A stretch of DNA of 64,000 nt from Cymodocea nodosa (lineage: Eukaryota > Streptophyta > Magnoliopsida > Alismatales > Cymodoceaceae): positions 6,448,001 through 6,512,000 of the forward strand of contig JAZBRI010000004.1 in the NCBI GenBank assembly GCA_036874045.1. The letters run 5' to 3'. Positions 40,601 through 55,600 of this stretch are shown one piece after another. The notes under the pieces were generated by a model. That model worked only from the letters and a program-made list of their open reading frames with translations, did not search any database and was not told the origin of the DNA. Numbering within the stretch: position 1 is the stretch's first letter; each line of letters starts with the position of its first letter. The position numbers and the translations under genes were made by a program.

Positions 40601-43600
40601 GAAAAACATCAAAACAGTCAAAACCTGATACAGTTGGAAGTGTGCAAACTACATTAGCAAAATACCACTTGGCATCTTTCACATATTAAGGGCAAAAAGA
40701 AGCTGAGTAAAGAGAAACCCCACCTAAAAGAGCAAGAACCTGGTTCTCGTATAGGGTGAGATTTAAGTAGTTCACTGCACAACATTCCCCTTTTTTAGTC
40801 ATGTAAACTTTATGCAGATCCCTCAGCTGTATGCATCTATAATACCGAAGAGAACTAGTAAGGAATCAAGTATTAATTAAAAGAAACAACAGAAATTATG
40901 ATGGCACATGGCAGCATATTTAACTGATCATCAAGTTGCTTTTGCTTCATATCTAAAGTTGCTGCTTCTACAGCTGGTGCAAATCCTTTGCTCGAATAAT
41001 GCTTTTTGGTTTTCAGTCCATCTTCAAATTTGCATTCTGTGCTTCCCTTGTGACAGTCCAATATATTCTTCCCTCCCCAGAATGATTTTCTGAACAAGAA
41101 GTTCCAAGGATAACAAAGACCGTTCTCTCTTGGAAGAACCTGTGTGCATTATTAGTCTACGTACAAAACTTCAACGCATAAATGAAATGAATGGGGAACT
41201 TTATATACAGAAAAGACAATAATTGTCACAGAATATTCAAGCCCATCACTTTAAGCTTTAACTTATTTCATTTATCACACATACCTAAAAGCCTGACTGT
41301 TAATTTTCACTAACAAAGACAAATATAATCAAAACTCTTATCTTAAAACCAGACTAACAATGACAAGAGCAGATAATTATTCTGCCAAATCTCTAGCTTA
41401 ACTGCTATTTTGCAACTTTCAGGTGATACTTGACTAATGATAACCAACCCATTTTTCCACCAAAAAACCATTTTATACCACCGTTTAGATCTAAAGAGGC
41501 TTTTGCAATGCAATGGACCATTTTAAAAGTTGCCTTCTAGTTCATGATGTTTATCCTGCTATCCTAATTCTTATTTCTTTCTTTCCCTATGATCAAAGCA
41601 TGAAATTATCGATTAGCCACACTTGCCTTTTACCCTGATTTTTAGGTTCCCAATCCAATAGTTGTGTATTTTTTATAGCATGCCAAACATGGAGAAAATC
41701 AAAACACATAAAGATCATTGTTTTGTTCCCTGAAATGAGCCTGAAGGAAGAAAGGAGCAGTCCTTTAAAAAAAGAACTCTCATCCTTCCCTTAGGGGGGA
41801 ATTCCCATAAAACAAAAGATGACAACACAAACTAGAATTATTAAAATTAATATTGATGTGAAGTTAAATTTGAAAGATAAAAAAGCCTACATTTCTGCTA
41901 ATGCAAGTCAAGGTCAGGAACTTATGTTATGTATTGAGAAATTAGTTACTGATAATATTCTCTATTACCACTATTTCCACAAGAAAAGAAATTAGTTACT
42001 GAATATTTTCTTTGTGGAGATTAAAGTTATTCTTTAAGGAATAGATCTCAATACTTATAAAAGGAACTTTGTCGCATTAATGGAAGATTCCCCAATGCAC
42101 CTTGGATACTTGATGGTGATTTCAATGCAATCAGAAACAGTGAAGAAATTTTCTCAAGTGGTGCCTTAAATCTGTAAAGCTCAAGGGATTTCAACAATCT
42201 GATTTATGATATTGGCCTTGAAGAGCCCCCATACATGGGAGATCCCCTATCCTAGTACAACAATCACAAGGGACAAGGAAAATAAGATAGAAAACTGGAT
42301 AGAGTTCTGACAAACAACACAGGCAATGACCATGGGAGACTCCTTGTGTAAACCCCAAATCTACTCGGACCACTCTCCCATGCTGCTAAAGCTATTGACC
42401 ATGACATGGACTAGTGTAGCAGCTTTTAGATTTCAGCAAATGTAGACTCTTCATGATGATTTTCAAAGGACGGTTACTAGCACATGGGGGCAATGTGTGG
42501 GAGCAATCTCCAATATCCAGGCTGAGCAAAAAACTCTTCATCTTAAACTCCCACCTCAAAAGATGGAATAAACAAATCTTTGGCAACGTAGACCAAGACA
42601 AAGAGAGATTGATGCAGGAGATAGCTCAGATGGAAGCTAGATTGCAATCAGTATGGAATGACGATGGAAACTCATGACTAGAGCTACTGAACATAGCACT
42701 AGGAAGGCGTAAACAATAGAAAGGCATATTCTTGGTACAAAAGGTCTGCATTAAATGGTTGTCAAAAGTTGACAGAAATACAACATATTTCCATAGGATC
42801 ATTAACAGAAGAAGAAATGCTAATTGATATGGAGCTTTAATGGCTCACAAAATTTCAATTCAATGGAAGAAGTTCGAGCAGTCAAAAGAGATTTCTTTTC
42901 TCAACTTCTTTTGTTGGAAGGCTCCCAATATGTGCACTCACTTACTCAGAATATTCTGGAGGAGATAACCAAGGGAGACAATGATGTGTTATGTTCTGTA
43001 CTTGATAGGGAGGAGGTCCATGAAACAATGTTTTCCATTGATAAGGACCATGCACCTAGCCCAAATGACTTTACGATGGATTTCTTTAGGTCTTGCTGAG
43101 ACATCATAGCAAATGATCTGATTCAGGCCATTCAATGCTTCTTCTGAGGGGGGAAGTTAGATAATTCTTAGAAAGTCATGTTGCTCTCTTTGATTCCTAA
43201 AAGGGATGACCTGAAAGACTTTAAAGATTTTCGCCTTATTAGTCTTTGCAACATTAGATATAAAATAATTGCCAAGATACTATCAAAGAGGCTTGTTAGA
43301 CTTCTCCCAAAGATGATCTCTCCCTTACAAGGCACCTTTGTTGAAGAAAGAAGCATTATCAATAATGTGGCCTTAGCCCAAGAATTAGCTCAAAACATTG
43401 AAAATGGTTATAGAGGTGGAAACATCATCTTCAACTTAGACATCAAGAAGGCTTTCAACAAATTGAAATGGCTAGCGATTTGGACAGTTCTAAGCAAATT
43501 TGGCTTCTCAACAAAGTCCATTGAACTTCTTAAAAAGTGTGTGGAAACCAATAGTTTCTCAATGGTCATCAATGGAAGGTCCTTTAACTTTTTCAAAGCA

Positions 43601-46600
43601 TCCAAAGGTCTCTGCCAAGGAGATCTTCTCTCACCCTATCTTTTTATTATCACAGAGGAAATTCTCAACAGGAATCTTCAACTCTTGGTGTCTTTTGGCT
43701 GTGTCACTCCTTACCATGTTGGCACAAGAAATGCCTTTGTGTCACACCTACCACATGTAGATGATGCTATCCTTTTTTTCAATGGCAAGAAAAATGAAAT
43801 CAAAGAGGTCATGGAACTCCTTCAAAACCATCACATATTTTTCGGAGCAAAAAGTTATAAGCATGAGATGAAGATTTATGAAATATATAAGCATCAGCAA
43901 GCATGACTCATGGACTATCAAACAAGAGTTACAATCAATTGAATATCTATTTGAAATGAAGAAACAGAGAAGAGAAGTACCTTGTCCAGGTACAATCCAA
44001 TGGCACAATATAATATTGTATCAATAAACATCATTATGAGGCAAAGTAGGAAATTGACACCAGACGAAGCCTGTGAAACAAGTTATAGACATTTCAGGAA
44101 AATGCATGAAACATACATAGAGAGTATTAAATATTACAATAAAAATTTATTTTCCGCTCATTTCTCTCTTTATAAAGTCTACCTGCCACATATTACTCCA
44201 GCGAACTCCAACATGAGCACGTTCATAATCTGCAAAATTAACTGTCCCAAGTGCAAATGTGGTAGGAGAAAGCAAAGAAGCCAGCACCTTTAGTAATCTA
44301 GTAAACAAGCATATACAATGCATTAGAAATTTATAAAACATGTTCAGTTGGAAAATACTACAAAATCATGAGGGTAAAATCAATACTGACAATGAAACAG
44401 CTGGATCATTGACGGTGTAATAAGGAAAAAATGCTCCAATAAATGAAAGAGATCCTACTGCCACAGCTGTTTTTGCGCGGGAGAAGAATGTAGAGATGAT
44501 AAAAGAAAGCATGATGGCACTTATGCCAAACAGAAAGAAGTATGTGAATACTAGTGATTTGTCACTGTATAGGAACAGACTGTTCATTGTTGAAATTGTA
44601 ATAACAGCAGAGGATATTGCAAACTGCACACGAAAAAACCAGAAGTAAATGCCAGTCAGAGAACCTCCTCTAGATGATACTTAAAAAAATATCAGCATAA
44701 ACGAGGGATGTTAGAAATTAAAATTCTCATAAACCTAATTGTTGGTGTTATTAGTTTATTACTTCATATTATGTGGTTATTGAATATCCATTTATCCAAG
44801 ATATCTAGTAAACCCTATAATATGTACTCCATTTGTCATTAGCATAATCTAATCCTTTTGTTTACCTTAATCCTTCACATTAATAAAACAGATAAAGAAG
44901 ATAGTGAAAATAAAAAAATAAGAAGACAAGATGCAATTTTTTTTATATTGTATTCCATTGAGAAGTCAGTTGGTACTTGTCTAAAGCATTGTATACTGAC
45001 TTTAGCAGGCTGATTTAATCCTGAAATGGTGGATTCACATGGACTTTACTGATGTCAAACGTGTTCATGTAGTTCAAAAGATTCAAAAAACTCCGAGTGA
45101 TTGGATGGCTTAGAAGGCTTACAATCTTTTCAGAAAAATATGTGTGATGTGATTTCATTCCCTTTTGATAATTGTGATTTCTTTCCTTTGGACCACACAA
45201 TTTGAATCTCCATTTTAGAAGATGAACCATCTCCAACAACCACCACCTTCATATAACAACACAAGAAGGATATAACAGCGTCCACCAACATGAGCATACA
45301 CACAAATTACAAAGGTCAGGACCTCTATTTTGTAGTTTGAAATTTGAATCTAACACCTGCATTATGAGATGGGCGGCTTGGATTAGATGCCCTGGCCTCA
45401 CATGTCCATACACCAGATGTTGCATCTCAGCCAAAAGCTAGCTCCTGGGAATAATGAGTCAAACCAACATGGCTTGTCCTACCATCAGCAATGGCAAAGC
45501 TGGATGATCTAAAGGTAGACATACCACACTGAGGAGATAAAGCAGGCTATTTTGAAAGCATGAACACCTATCTGAAAAGCTGGATAATGATTACAAGACT
45601 CCTGAACTCCCCAAGGATGGTACTCAAATATTGGGGAAAAAAATCCAAGTGGACAGGAAGTCAGGAATGACATAGAGATCTCAGCAAATTCAATCAAAAC
45701 AGATGGATCACATCCTTTAAGAACCACGTTCAACATCAATCCTAATTCCAGGGTACATCACAGATTTCACCAGACTGATCTTTTACGAAACCATGTCAAG
45801 CAGTCTGAGTAATGGAATCATCCATACCAGACCACCACTTTTATCACAGTAGGAGCTGGATAAGCAAGTTCAGATAACCAGGTCTTACTGTTATACCAGC
45901 AAGAAACTCAAAACATGTTTTCCAACCAAATTGAAGCACCACTTCAAACTTTCCTCTTAAAACTATGAAAATACTCATCTATACAAGCAGAAGATGCCAC
46001 TGACGAAAATATAAACCAAGTAAACTGTATTACAAGAAACCATCACTTGCTTGTCCTTATCCAAAATTAAAATATAATATGTACATAGATTATGTTGTTT
46101 TCTCTTCCCATAACGTCCATGATAATACAAACCGGATGGTCTACAACGAATGAAGTGACAAAAGTGTACCAAAGGTTCTACACATCAAAGAGATCATTAT
46201 TGCAACCAAACAACACTTTACACATGGATCCAAAGGATAGTCAAACTTAAGGATCTTGTCTAGGATACATTTCAAAGTATTGGATAGTAAATGATTCTTT
46301 GAAATGTCTTAGGCCTAATTATACCATGTGAAAGACAAATTTCCATTTATAATATTTTGAGAAAAGATAAATTTCATGGGCATCCACTCTAAGATTTATT
46401 GCACCTGATGGAAAAGATAGCAAACAATTTACTTTGTTTAGTAGAAGATAAATAGTGATTTTCAATGGGTACTAGATTGATGCCTCATTGACACAAACCT
46501 ATTTGAGTGACTACAATTATATATATCGTGTGACATCAAGTTAATAAATACATCACATGCTAGCTCCAATAATCACATAATAAAAGTTGTTAAATTGGAA

Positions 46601-49600
46601 AATCAATGAAGAGATCTTTTAAAATGAATGAGTTACAAAGAAGAAACCTGGAAACAGTATGTGATAAACCAAGAAAGATAAAATATTTCATCCTTAAGAC
46701 CCATCATGTAGAGGCCTTCTCTGATCTTTTCCTCCTGAAAAATAAGTATAGTGAAAATTTAATTACAGCTAAAAGAAAATTGATACAAAGGAAGATTTTG
46801 GATTTTCACATCACAAACCTTTTCAGAAACAGTATAGCTAATCAAACGAGAAATTGGATAAAGAAATCCCAATAAATACCTGCTCCTCAAAAGCCACAAA
46901 AGATCAAAAGAATAAACATAAGAACAAAAAAAAGTTAAAAGTGATTACAAGTGAGAAAAATAAAAAGAAAGAAATCTATCAAGAAAACAAAGACATGCAA
47001 AAAAGTAATAAAAAATGGCTACAATGGCACAAAAGGAGAAGACACAATAAAGACCAAAATCTGAGCAAACCTCATTTTCAGTCACCCAGAACATCAACCT
47101 AAGCAGATATTACCATATATTCCTGCAGTCCAGAACTCAAAAAGAAAGATCGCTCAAGAACAAGTCAAATTCCTTTTCCATTCCACATGCCTCCGTCACA
47201 AGCTTCACCAAAGAAAATTATCTTATTTCTCTCAATCCATCTTAGCTGCCATATGGTATGTGGAAGCCTCTCCCATACCATTTTTTTCTTTTACCACTAA
47301 CTAAAAATTGAACAGAGCTCCAAAAATCCTCATAAAATTTATGGATATAATATCTAAGTTTTCTATTTTTACTAATGTCCCAAGACTCCCGACAAAAAAA
47401 ATGGTGCCATGAGTCCACCCCATCACAAAAGCAGAAAGGACATCTAATCACCACACTGAAATCCCAAAAATGTAGTGTCAATTCACTACGAATTTTATCT
47501 TGAAACAATAAAATGTACTTCTAGGACTAAAGAATTTGCATTGCAAAAATTGTAAAGTCAAGGGTATACAATGATTCTGTATAACAATTTGAACATGAAA
47601 GGATGGCTCCACCAATGAACATCTGATCCAAATACTTCATCATGGAAACTGGTTTAATACTCCACAACCATTTATAAGAATCAAGGTTAGTATTTATAAA
47701 CAGAAGCATGGATTTGTCCATTTAAGCTTCACAAAAAGTCACATTGAGGTTCCCTGCCTCCAACAAAATGTGCCCCCATTGACCAATTCAACTTCCATAC
47801 ACCAACCATTGGACAAGCCATTTTCATTGAACCTAGCACTTCTAATGAAAAGATCATGTTGAAATGAAAACATTCAACTCAACCTATTAGTTGTAAGTAG
47901 AGATCTCTGATATATATATATGCAAGTTCCATCATGACATTTTAATGTGAGATCAACACTTTTCTTCACTTGTAACCTTTTTTATAGCCTGCAAATATTA
48001 AATCAAATAAATGTATGGGGACATGGGCCTATAAGATCATTTTTCAACATATTGAAATTTAATCATCCAATTCAAAATCAATTAGTTATGAATGATATGT
48101 CTCTCCTTATGTATATGCCCAAGTCACATCCTCACTTTCTAATGTAGGACTATTAAGTTTGCAACAAACCATACATCTCAATTGTTCATGACCTAAAAAA
48201 AAGATATTAGAGCAATATAATGTATTAGTATTTTTCATGATTTTCCTAAATTTTACGTATTTTCAATGATCTTTAAGTGCAAAGTAATAGATATTACCAA
48301 AATTTAGTCATATTACATATATCTCACACAAAAATTGTAGAAATCACTATTATTGGTATTTCTCCCATATTTTGCTAGAATTTTCAGAAATTCAATTATT
48401 TTTAAATGAAAATGAATAGATGTTACATAAATTTAATTGTATTATATAGATCACACACAAAAACATGGTGACAATTATAGATACCAAGGCACACACCTTG
48501 ATTTTTTTGAGCAGATGATGATGAAGAGAATTAAAGGTAGCATATTCAGGATTAAAAACTTTAAGAACATAACAGAATGCAAATTGCATACATCCTGTTG
48601 ATGGTATATATAATATCATTTCCTTTTGTTGATGCTTACAATATTAAGGATGAAAAAATATACAATTAAATCTAAAGTCATAGTTACTTTCCATTGACTA
48701 AAAGAAAAAAATTTAAGAAATTGATATACAACATACAAGATACCCATTACTTTCTTGATGATAGACTGAAATTCATCATCAGTGTATGAGCGAGTTGGAA
48801 ATGGGACAATCCTGATATTTGCAGGACTGAATTGTGACCATGGATGACTAGAATTATGCAGAATTGCAGATGTATTTGAAGGAAATCTTTCATTTTGCTC
48901 AGCAAGGAAGTTAGCAATGTTTTGTTGACCAGCAAAAATAATGAAAGAATCCACCACCTTCTGCAGCTGTAATAGTACAAAAAAAAGGAGATATCAGAGG
49001 TTATTGACCAAGACACACATGATGAACTTCGAAAGCTTGGTTTACTATAATTTTTTATCCAAATTTCACAATAAAAGAAAAATTTTGACCAAGTATAAAA
49101 TACATGATTTATCAAAAAGTATCAACTTATTATAAATGACAATACAACACCATAAATTCAACAACCTAATTTCCCTGTAACCAAAAAATGTCCCAGACAG
49201 GTATTTTTTAAATGGACTGCTAAACTGTAAGTTGAGGTAAGTCCAATCAAAAAACACAAAGGGACATGTTGTCAATCAATTGAATAACATAATATGAATG
49301 ATCCGTGTACAGTAGTAAGAAAGATGGATTCCTACGGTGAGAAAACCACTGAGACCATACTGAAGAGTTGGTATGATATTAACACCCAGTTGCAGGTCAT
49401 CAAGATAGGCTCCATTAACATCCATGATGGTTGTTACATCAGGAAAGCCAGAAAATGCCCATGTGTGATTGAGACGTATGCTATAATCAAATAATTGAGG
49501 TCCATGTTCATGAAATATTATTGCTCCTCTGATCTGAGGGTTAGACAAATTCCTGCAGCAAATTAGTGTGTGTATAAGAGACCATGTCCAATATCACAAT

Positions 49601-52600
49601 CTGAATAGCTCTTAAAAAAATTACTCAATCAGAATATCAAATATTGCACAGAAAGATAAAGGCATGGGAGATTCAGTTTTAACCTTGTTTTGTTGATTCT
49701 ATTAGTGTCCAGAGTACCCTCAAAATACAAATTATTCCAGTTTGAAATTTATATGAAAATCTTATTGCATAAATAGCATCATACATAAATGAAAAAGAAG
49801 AAAAAAATGCCAAGCATGGTAAGACTTAGAACAAAAACCAGCATGAATCATTAAGATACTATCTTAAAAACACTCCCAAAGAGCATTTCTGATCAAGTTT
49901 TCCAGTTTCAGTGGCTTTACAATAATTTTTATATCAAAAAATGGAAGTACATAACAAGTACCCCATCAAGCAGGTAAGATCCAAAAACAAACTGCGAAGA
50001 TGCCATTTTAGTGGCAGTCAAGAGACAGAGAATAACCACTGCATCTCTGATAATATAGTAATTTTGCTTCAAAACCCCTGAATGCACTCCACCCTTGGCA
50101 ATTTGGGCATGAAATGGGACATTATTCTAAAAAATTGGTAAAGGACAAATGTGCAACCCAAAATCATAGTCATGAATGCCCACATATGGCAATGGTGGCA
50201 TCCATTTAGACTCTCTAGGAGTTTATGCTTTCTTTTATGCTACTTGTAACTAATAGAAAGAGAGTAGAGTTGCACTAATTGAAGAAAAGGGAAAGTTGGC
50301 TAAAGTGATTTGGTTGTATCCCTAGAAGGCTAGAGAATACATCAATATGGAGGGAAAAGTTAATTAGTATAGAAGAAACTAAAACAAGTAGAAGAAAATT
50401 TAAAAGTACTTAGGAATTATGAAAAAAAATTAAATTTATGTAATTTAACTAAAGATTTGACTAGAGATAGAAATATATAGAAGAAAAAGATTCATGTGGC
50501 CAACCTCATGCAATAAAATTATGGCTTGAATTGCTATGTCATGTCCTTAATTGAATAGATAGTATATTAGACAATTGTTCCATTAGTTAAAAGGAACCTT
50601 TGCCGACCTATGGCAATCAAATGTCAAGTAGTAAGAATGAAGGAACATGACATTTTGGTATCAAAGTTTGAGGATGAAGAGACAAACCATCTTGCTACTA
50701 TGATTGAGGAGCACTGTGAATTGGTTCTTTGATTTCAACAAGAAACTAGAACCACCATTAATGAGATACGGGAATCCATTCAAATGATGGAATTGGAGAA
50801 TCACAATGAAAATCACATTGGTGAAATGGGTTGAGGGCCTGAGAATGAAGAGGAGGTGCTAGAGGGAGCAAGAGCTGTAGAAAGAATCTTGCCAAGATCC
50901 TCCATCAAGTTATTTTTTCCAATGTTTGCAAGTGATAGGGATCTAGAAGTATAGGGGAAGAATGAAGGAACATGACATTTTGGTAACAAAATCTAAGGGT
51001 GAAGAGACAAACCATCTTGCTACCATGATTGAGGAGCTCTATGAATTGGTTCTTCAATTTCAACAAGAAACCAGAACCACCATTAATGAGATATGAGAAT
51101 CCATTCAAATGATGGAATTGGAGAATCACAATGAAAATCATATTGGTGAAATGGGTGAGGGCCTAAGAACGGGGAGGAGGTGCTAGAGGGAGCAAGAGTT
51201 GTAGAAAGAATCTTGCCAAGATCCTCCATCAAGTTATCTTTTCCAATGTTTGCAAGTGATAGGGATTTAGAAGTATAGGTGCAAAGAGCAAAACACTTTT
51301 TCTCTTTCTACCAAATTATTAGAAGGTCCAATATGCAATCCTACATTTGTAGGGAGAGGTAAGTTAGTGGACAATTGATATGAGCTAACACATCCCAAAC
51401 GGGTTTAAAGATGCTTCCAAGAGGACTTGCTAGAATGGTTCAAAACCAAGGACCTCAAGGATCCACTGGCAAGACTCGCTAAATTACAACAAATATCTAA
51501 AATAAGGGAATATCAAGGGTGGTTTGACTATCTACTGTTTCAAGTTCCCCACCTCCTAAATCTTGATGCAGCCAAGATCTTTATGGGTGGCTTAAAAAAA
51601 GAAATTTGGGTGGAAGTGCAATTTGCAAAACTAACTTTACTCTTAGAAGCAATGTTGAGGATCCAAAACCAAGAAGATAAATGGAACTATTAGAAGAACA
51701 TTTTGAGGAAGGAAGCCATGGGAATAAAAGGAGTTAGGAGGATAAGGAATCGAGAAACAACTCGATCAATCAATGCTAGCAATTTCACCCCACAAGTTAA
51801 ACTATTAACTCAATCGGAAATGCAAGAAAGACTGGAGAAACAATTGTGTTATAATTATGACAAAAGGTAGACTTAAGGACATAAATGTAAAATGCAAACA
51901 TATTCACTAGAGGAATTCACAATTTCCTTGATCTGAAGGTAGTCAAGGAGGACCAAGCAAGAGTTGTCTAGAGAACTTCATCAATGAGGGTAGCCAACAA
52001 ACTTAGAATAAAGATTGATGGGTGGTGCCACAGGATCACCTTAGAGAGTCAATGACAATGAATTATGGTGGATGTTAAACTTATGAAAATTAGATTGTAT
52101 GACACAATCTTGGGGGCTCAATGGCTAGAATCTTTAGGATTAATACAATGGAATTTTGAGATGAAATTCACCTATCAAGGGAAGTGGATGTGGTTACAAA
52201 GAATTAATTCAATAATGATAGAGGAAATATCAATGATCAAAATGCAAAAGGAATGGGGAAAGGCTTTTAACTAGGCTGTCATCTTTACTATTCACATAGA
52301 GTTGTCTTAGGGCAACATCCTTCTACTAAGCAATAGGACTAGTTAGTAGCTCTTCTTTAGGAATTTGGCTCCATCTTTCAAGAGTCCTCTTCCTTCCCTC
52401 CACCAAGAAGTGAACACCATCGAATACCTTTGAAGGATGAATCTAAAGCTATCACTATTCTTCCTTATCATTATCCTTGTTTCCAAGAGTCATCTTCCTT
52501 ACCTCCACCAAGAAGTGAAGACCATTGAATACCTTCAAAGGATGAATCTAAAGCGAACATTATTCTTCCCTATCATTATCCCCATTTCCAGAAGAATGAA

Positions 52601-55600
52601 ACCAAGCAACAAGCCTATAGATTCTTGAAAGCAAAGATCATTCAACCCAGGAGTAGCTCACATTCTATGTCAATTCTACTTGTTCAAAAGAAGAATGGGA
52701 GCTAGAGGTTCTGCATAGATTACCACCAACTAAATCAAAACACAATCAAAGATTTGTTCTCTATTCTAGTAGTAGAAAAGTTGTTTGATGAACTAGGAAA
52801 TGCTCCAATTAATTTAGAGTGCATGTCACTGATGTTAGAAAAGTTGCTTCTTACACATAGGAGGGGCATTACAAATTCCTCATAATGCCCTTCGGCCTCA
52901 CCAATGGTCCATTGACATTTGAGTCAATGATGAACATGTTTCAACCATACTTGCCAAGATCAGTACTTGCATTTTTTGATGACATATTAGTTTATAGTTC
53001 TTCCTAGGAAGAACATCTAAAACATTTGAGACAAGTGTTGGGGGAACTTTAGAAGCATTAGCTATTTGGTAAAAATGTTAAATGCTGATTTAGTGCCTCA
53101 CAGATTGAGTATTTAGGGCATAATGTGAGAGAGGGGAAGGTCTGACCACAAGTAGAGAAGACTTAGAGCCTAAAACAATAAAGGGCTTGCAATCATTCCT
53201 GAGACTCACCAAATATTATCGACGATTCATGGCCCAATTCAAGATAATTCCTTTGACAACCTTACTCAAGAAAGACTGCTTCCAATGGAACTCAAAAGCT
53301 CAAGAAACTTTCCTCAAGTTGAAACAAGCACTAGTTTCAACACCTATTCTCACGTTGCTAGGCTTTTCAAAAACTTCCATTATTAAAAGTGAAGCATCAA
53401 GATAGGAACTCAAAGTTATATTCATGCAAGAAGAAAGGGTTGTCACATACCTTAGTCGAGCCTTTTTTAAGGAAAAAAGAAGTTTATCAGCTTACAAACA
53501 TGAATTGCAAGTCATATTATTTGCAATACAGAGATGGTAACCCTATTTGTTGGGATGCAGATTCATCACCAAAACACACCAATGAAGCATTTTACATTTG
53601 ATGTAACAAGTGCATACATTGGTCCAATAGAAATGGATTTCTCAATTAATGGATTATGATTTTGACATAGAGTACAAGAAAAGTCGATGCAACATAGTTG
53701 TTGATGCTTTTTCCCAACAAGGAGAAGAGGAAGAAGATTTCACTTTGGGTGTATTTCATCTCTAACTACTGGACGGCAGACAAAGGTTCAAGAAGGCTAC
53801 AAAGAGGGCAAAGAGCAATGGAATGAAAGACAGTTGTGACAAAGTTTATTATACCACAAGGAAAGTTTGATGGTTAGTAGTCAATCACCTGTCCACTCAA
53901 ATTAATGGTAGGATTTCACAACCTTCTAATTAGGAGACATTATGAGTTTGGACAAACCTATCAACATCTTCATTAGTTGTTTCAATGGATTGGAATGAAA
54001 AATGAAATCCAATAGATCGTTCAAGAATGTGTAGTATGCCAGTAAATAAAGATGGAAAACATTCATTCTACATGTCTTCTTCAACCTTTGCAAATTTCAC
54101 ATAATTTATGAGGAAATGTCTATGGATTTCATTGAAGGTTGCTAAGAAGTAGGAGCTAATCCAAGATTTTGGTGGTGGTCAATCGGCTATCAAAATATGA
54201 CCATTTTATGGGACTACAACATCCATTCATTGTTGCCAACATAGCCAAGGTGTTCATCCACTAGGTAGTTAAATTACATAATTTTCCTACCTCCATTATC
54301 TCAAATAGGGACACAATCTTCCTTAGTCAATTCTGGCAAGAGTTGATGAAACACTCAACCCAACTCAAGTTCAATTTATCCTATCATCCTCAAACAGACA
54401 AACAAATAGAAATTGTTAACAAATATCTTAAACAATATCTTTGTTGCTTTTGTGCATAGAAATCGATTGATTGGGATGAGTGGCTACCTTGGGTGAAATT
54501 TCACTATAACATCAATAAGCATTCTTTTACTAGATTTTCACCATTTGAAGTCCTATATGAGAGACACAACCAAAGCTTATTAAGTATGAACCTAGAAAAG
54601 CCTAGGTCACCTCCATAAATGAAGAACTTCAACAACAAGACCACTTGCTTAAGTCCCTCAAGTGAAACTTACAGAAAGTTCAAGAATGAATGAAACGTTA
54701 TGTTGATTATCACCGAATAGAACACACTTTTTAGGAAGGAGATTGGGTATTACTCAAGCAACAACTCTATCAACAACATTCTCTTAACTGAAGGGTAAAT
54801 CATAAACTTTCCCCAAGGTTTTATAGACCTTTCAAAGTACAAAGTAAAGTCAATCAAGTATGATACAAGTTCAAACTTCCTAAGGGTGTTAAACTACACC
54901 CAATTTTCCATGTCTCACTTCTCAAGAAGAAGATCAAGAATTAGTCAAGACAAACTACTTTACCTCCTTTACCTACAAAAAATTTCCACCAACCCAAAGC
55001 TATTTTGGAATGGCGGTTAGTGAAGCATCAAGGGAAAGCTGCAATAGGCATACTAGTCCAATGGGAATGAGAGAATACCAGTGAAGCTACCTAGGAGTCA
55101 TGAAAGCTTATTTACCATTGATGGCTACATCTATTCACCAAGGACAACGAACAATTTCAAGAAAGGGGAATGTCATATCCTTAATCAAATAGACAGTATA
55201 TTAGATGGTTGTTTTGTCAATTAAATTGGTTGAAGGTTGTTGAATTGGTTAATATTTCTGTATAAATATTGGAATTCATAATAGGAATGCATACATGATT
55301 TTGAGACATGATTTGAGGTGCTCCACTAGAGAACCTACATTGGGTGATGTTCCATTGACCTCATCCACACCATCTAATTCTTCCATGCTAGACATCTTCT
55401 CATTATCTCTCTCTCTCTCTACAATTTCAAGAAAAACCAATCTACCACCACAATTAGGTGACAGAGGAACCCCCACCAACCTAAAGCAACCAAACATCGA
55501 ATAGCAAGAATGAAGGAACGTGACATGCAATTGTTGTTCTTGCCTTTCAATTGAACACCACCCTTTTACATGGTCTAACCTCTAGAAACAACCAATCTTA

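Larger units (their letters stand above)
50537..55525 (+). mobile_element. Ty3/gypsy chromovirus (chromodomain type), decayed
   Basis: In ABCA1 intron 4, antisense. It opens TGTCATGTCC (50537) and closes GGAACGTGACA (55525), with flanks TGCTA and TGCAA as a near 5-bp target duplication. Order: primer site TGGTATCAAAG (50656); gag (51420-51690, [20 protein letters not shown], zinc-knuckle remnant at 51847); protease-linked [11 protein letters not shown] (52100-52130); RT (52680-53090; FFDDILVYS at 52975); RNase H/connection ([10 protein letters not shown] at 53210); integrase ([19 protein letters not shown], then NRDT.FLSQFW, then [17 protein letters not shown] at 54380-54430); chromodomain remnant ([22 protein letters not shown] at 54995-55066); polypurine tract GAAAGGGGAA before the 3' LTR. 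Many stops: inactive. Length 5.0 kb and a 355-bp LTR suggest the Reina-like group (inference). Confidence 0.9.

Noticed and set aside
46861-47110. Lys/Asn-rich plus-strand frame as a small basic protein
   Set aside because: A-rich intron translation directly overlapping and flanking ABCA1 exon 7 on the opposite strand.
48616-48957. Exon 6 ORF read through as MGILYVVYQ
   Set aside because: The family sequence needs MG-I-L-Y-L-L-G-F; using the GTATGT donor after ATCTT restores it with exon 7 at 46819-46879.
50537-55525. Endogenous pararetrovirus (caulimovirid)
   Set aside because: The element has LTRs, a target duplication, an integrase and a chromodomain remnant; there is no movement-protein region, so it is a gypsy retrotransposon.
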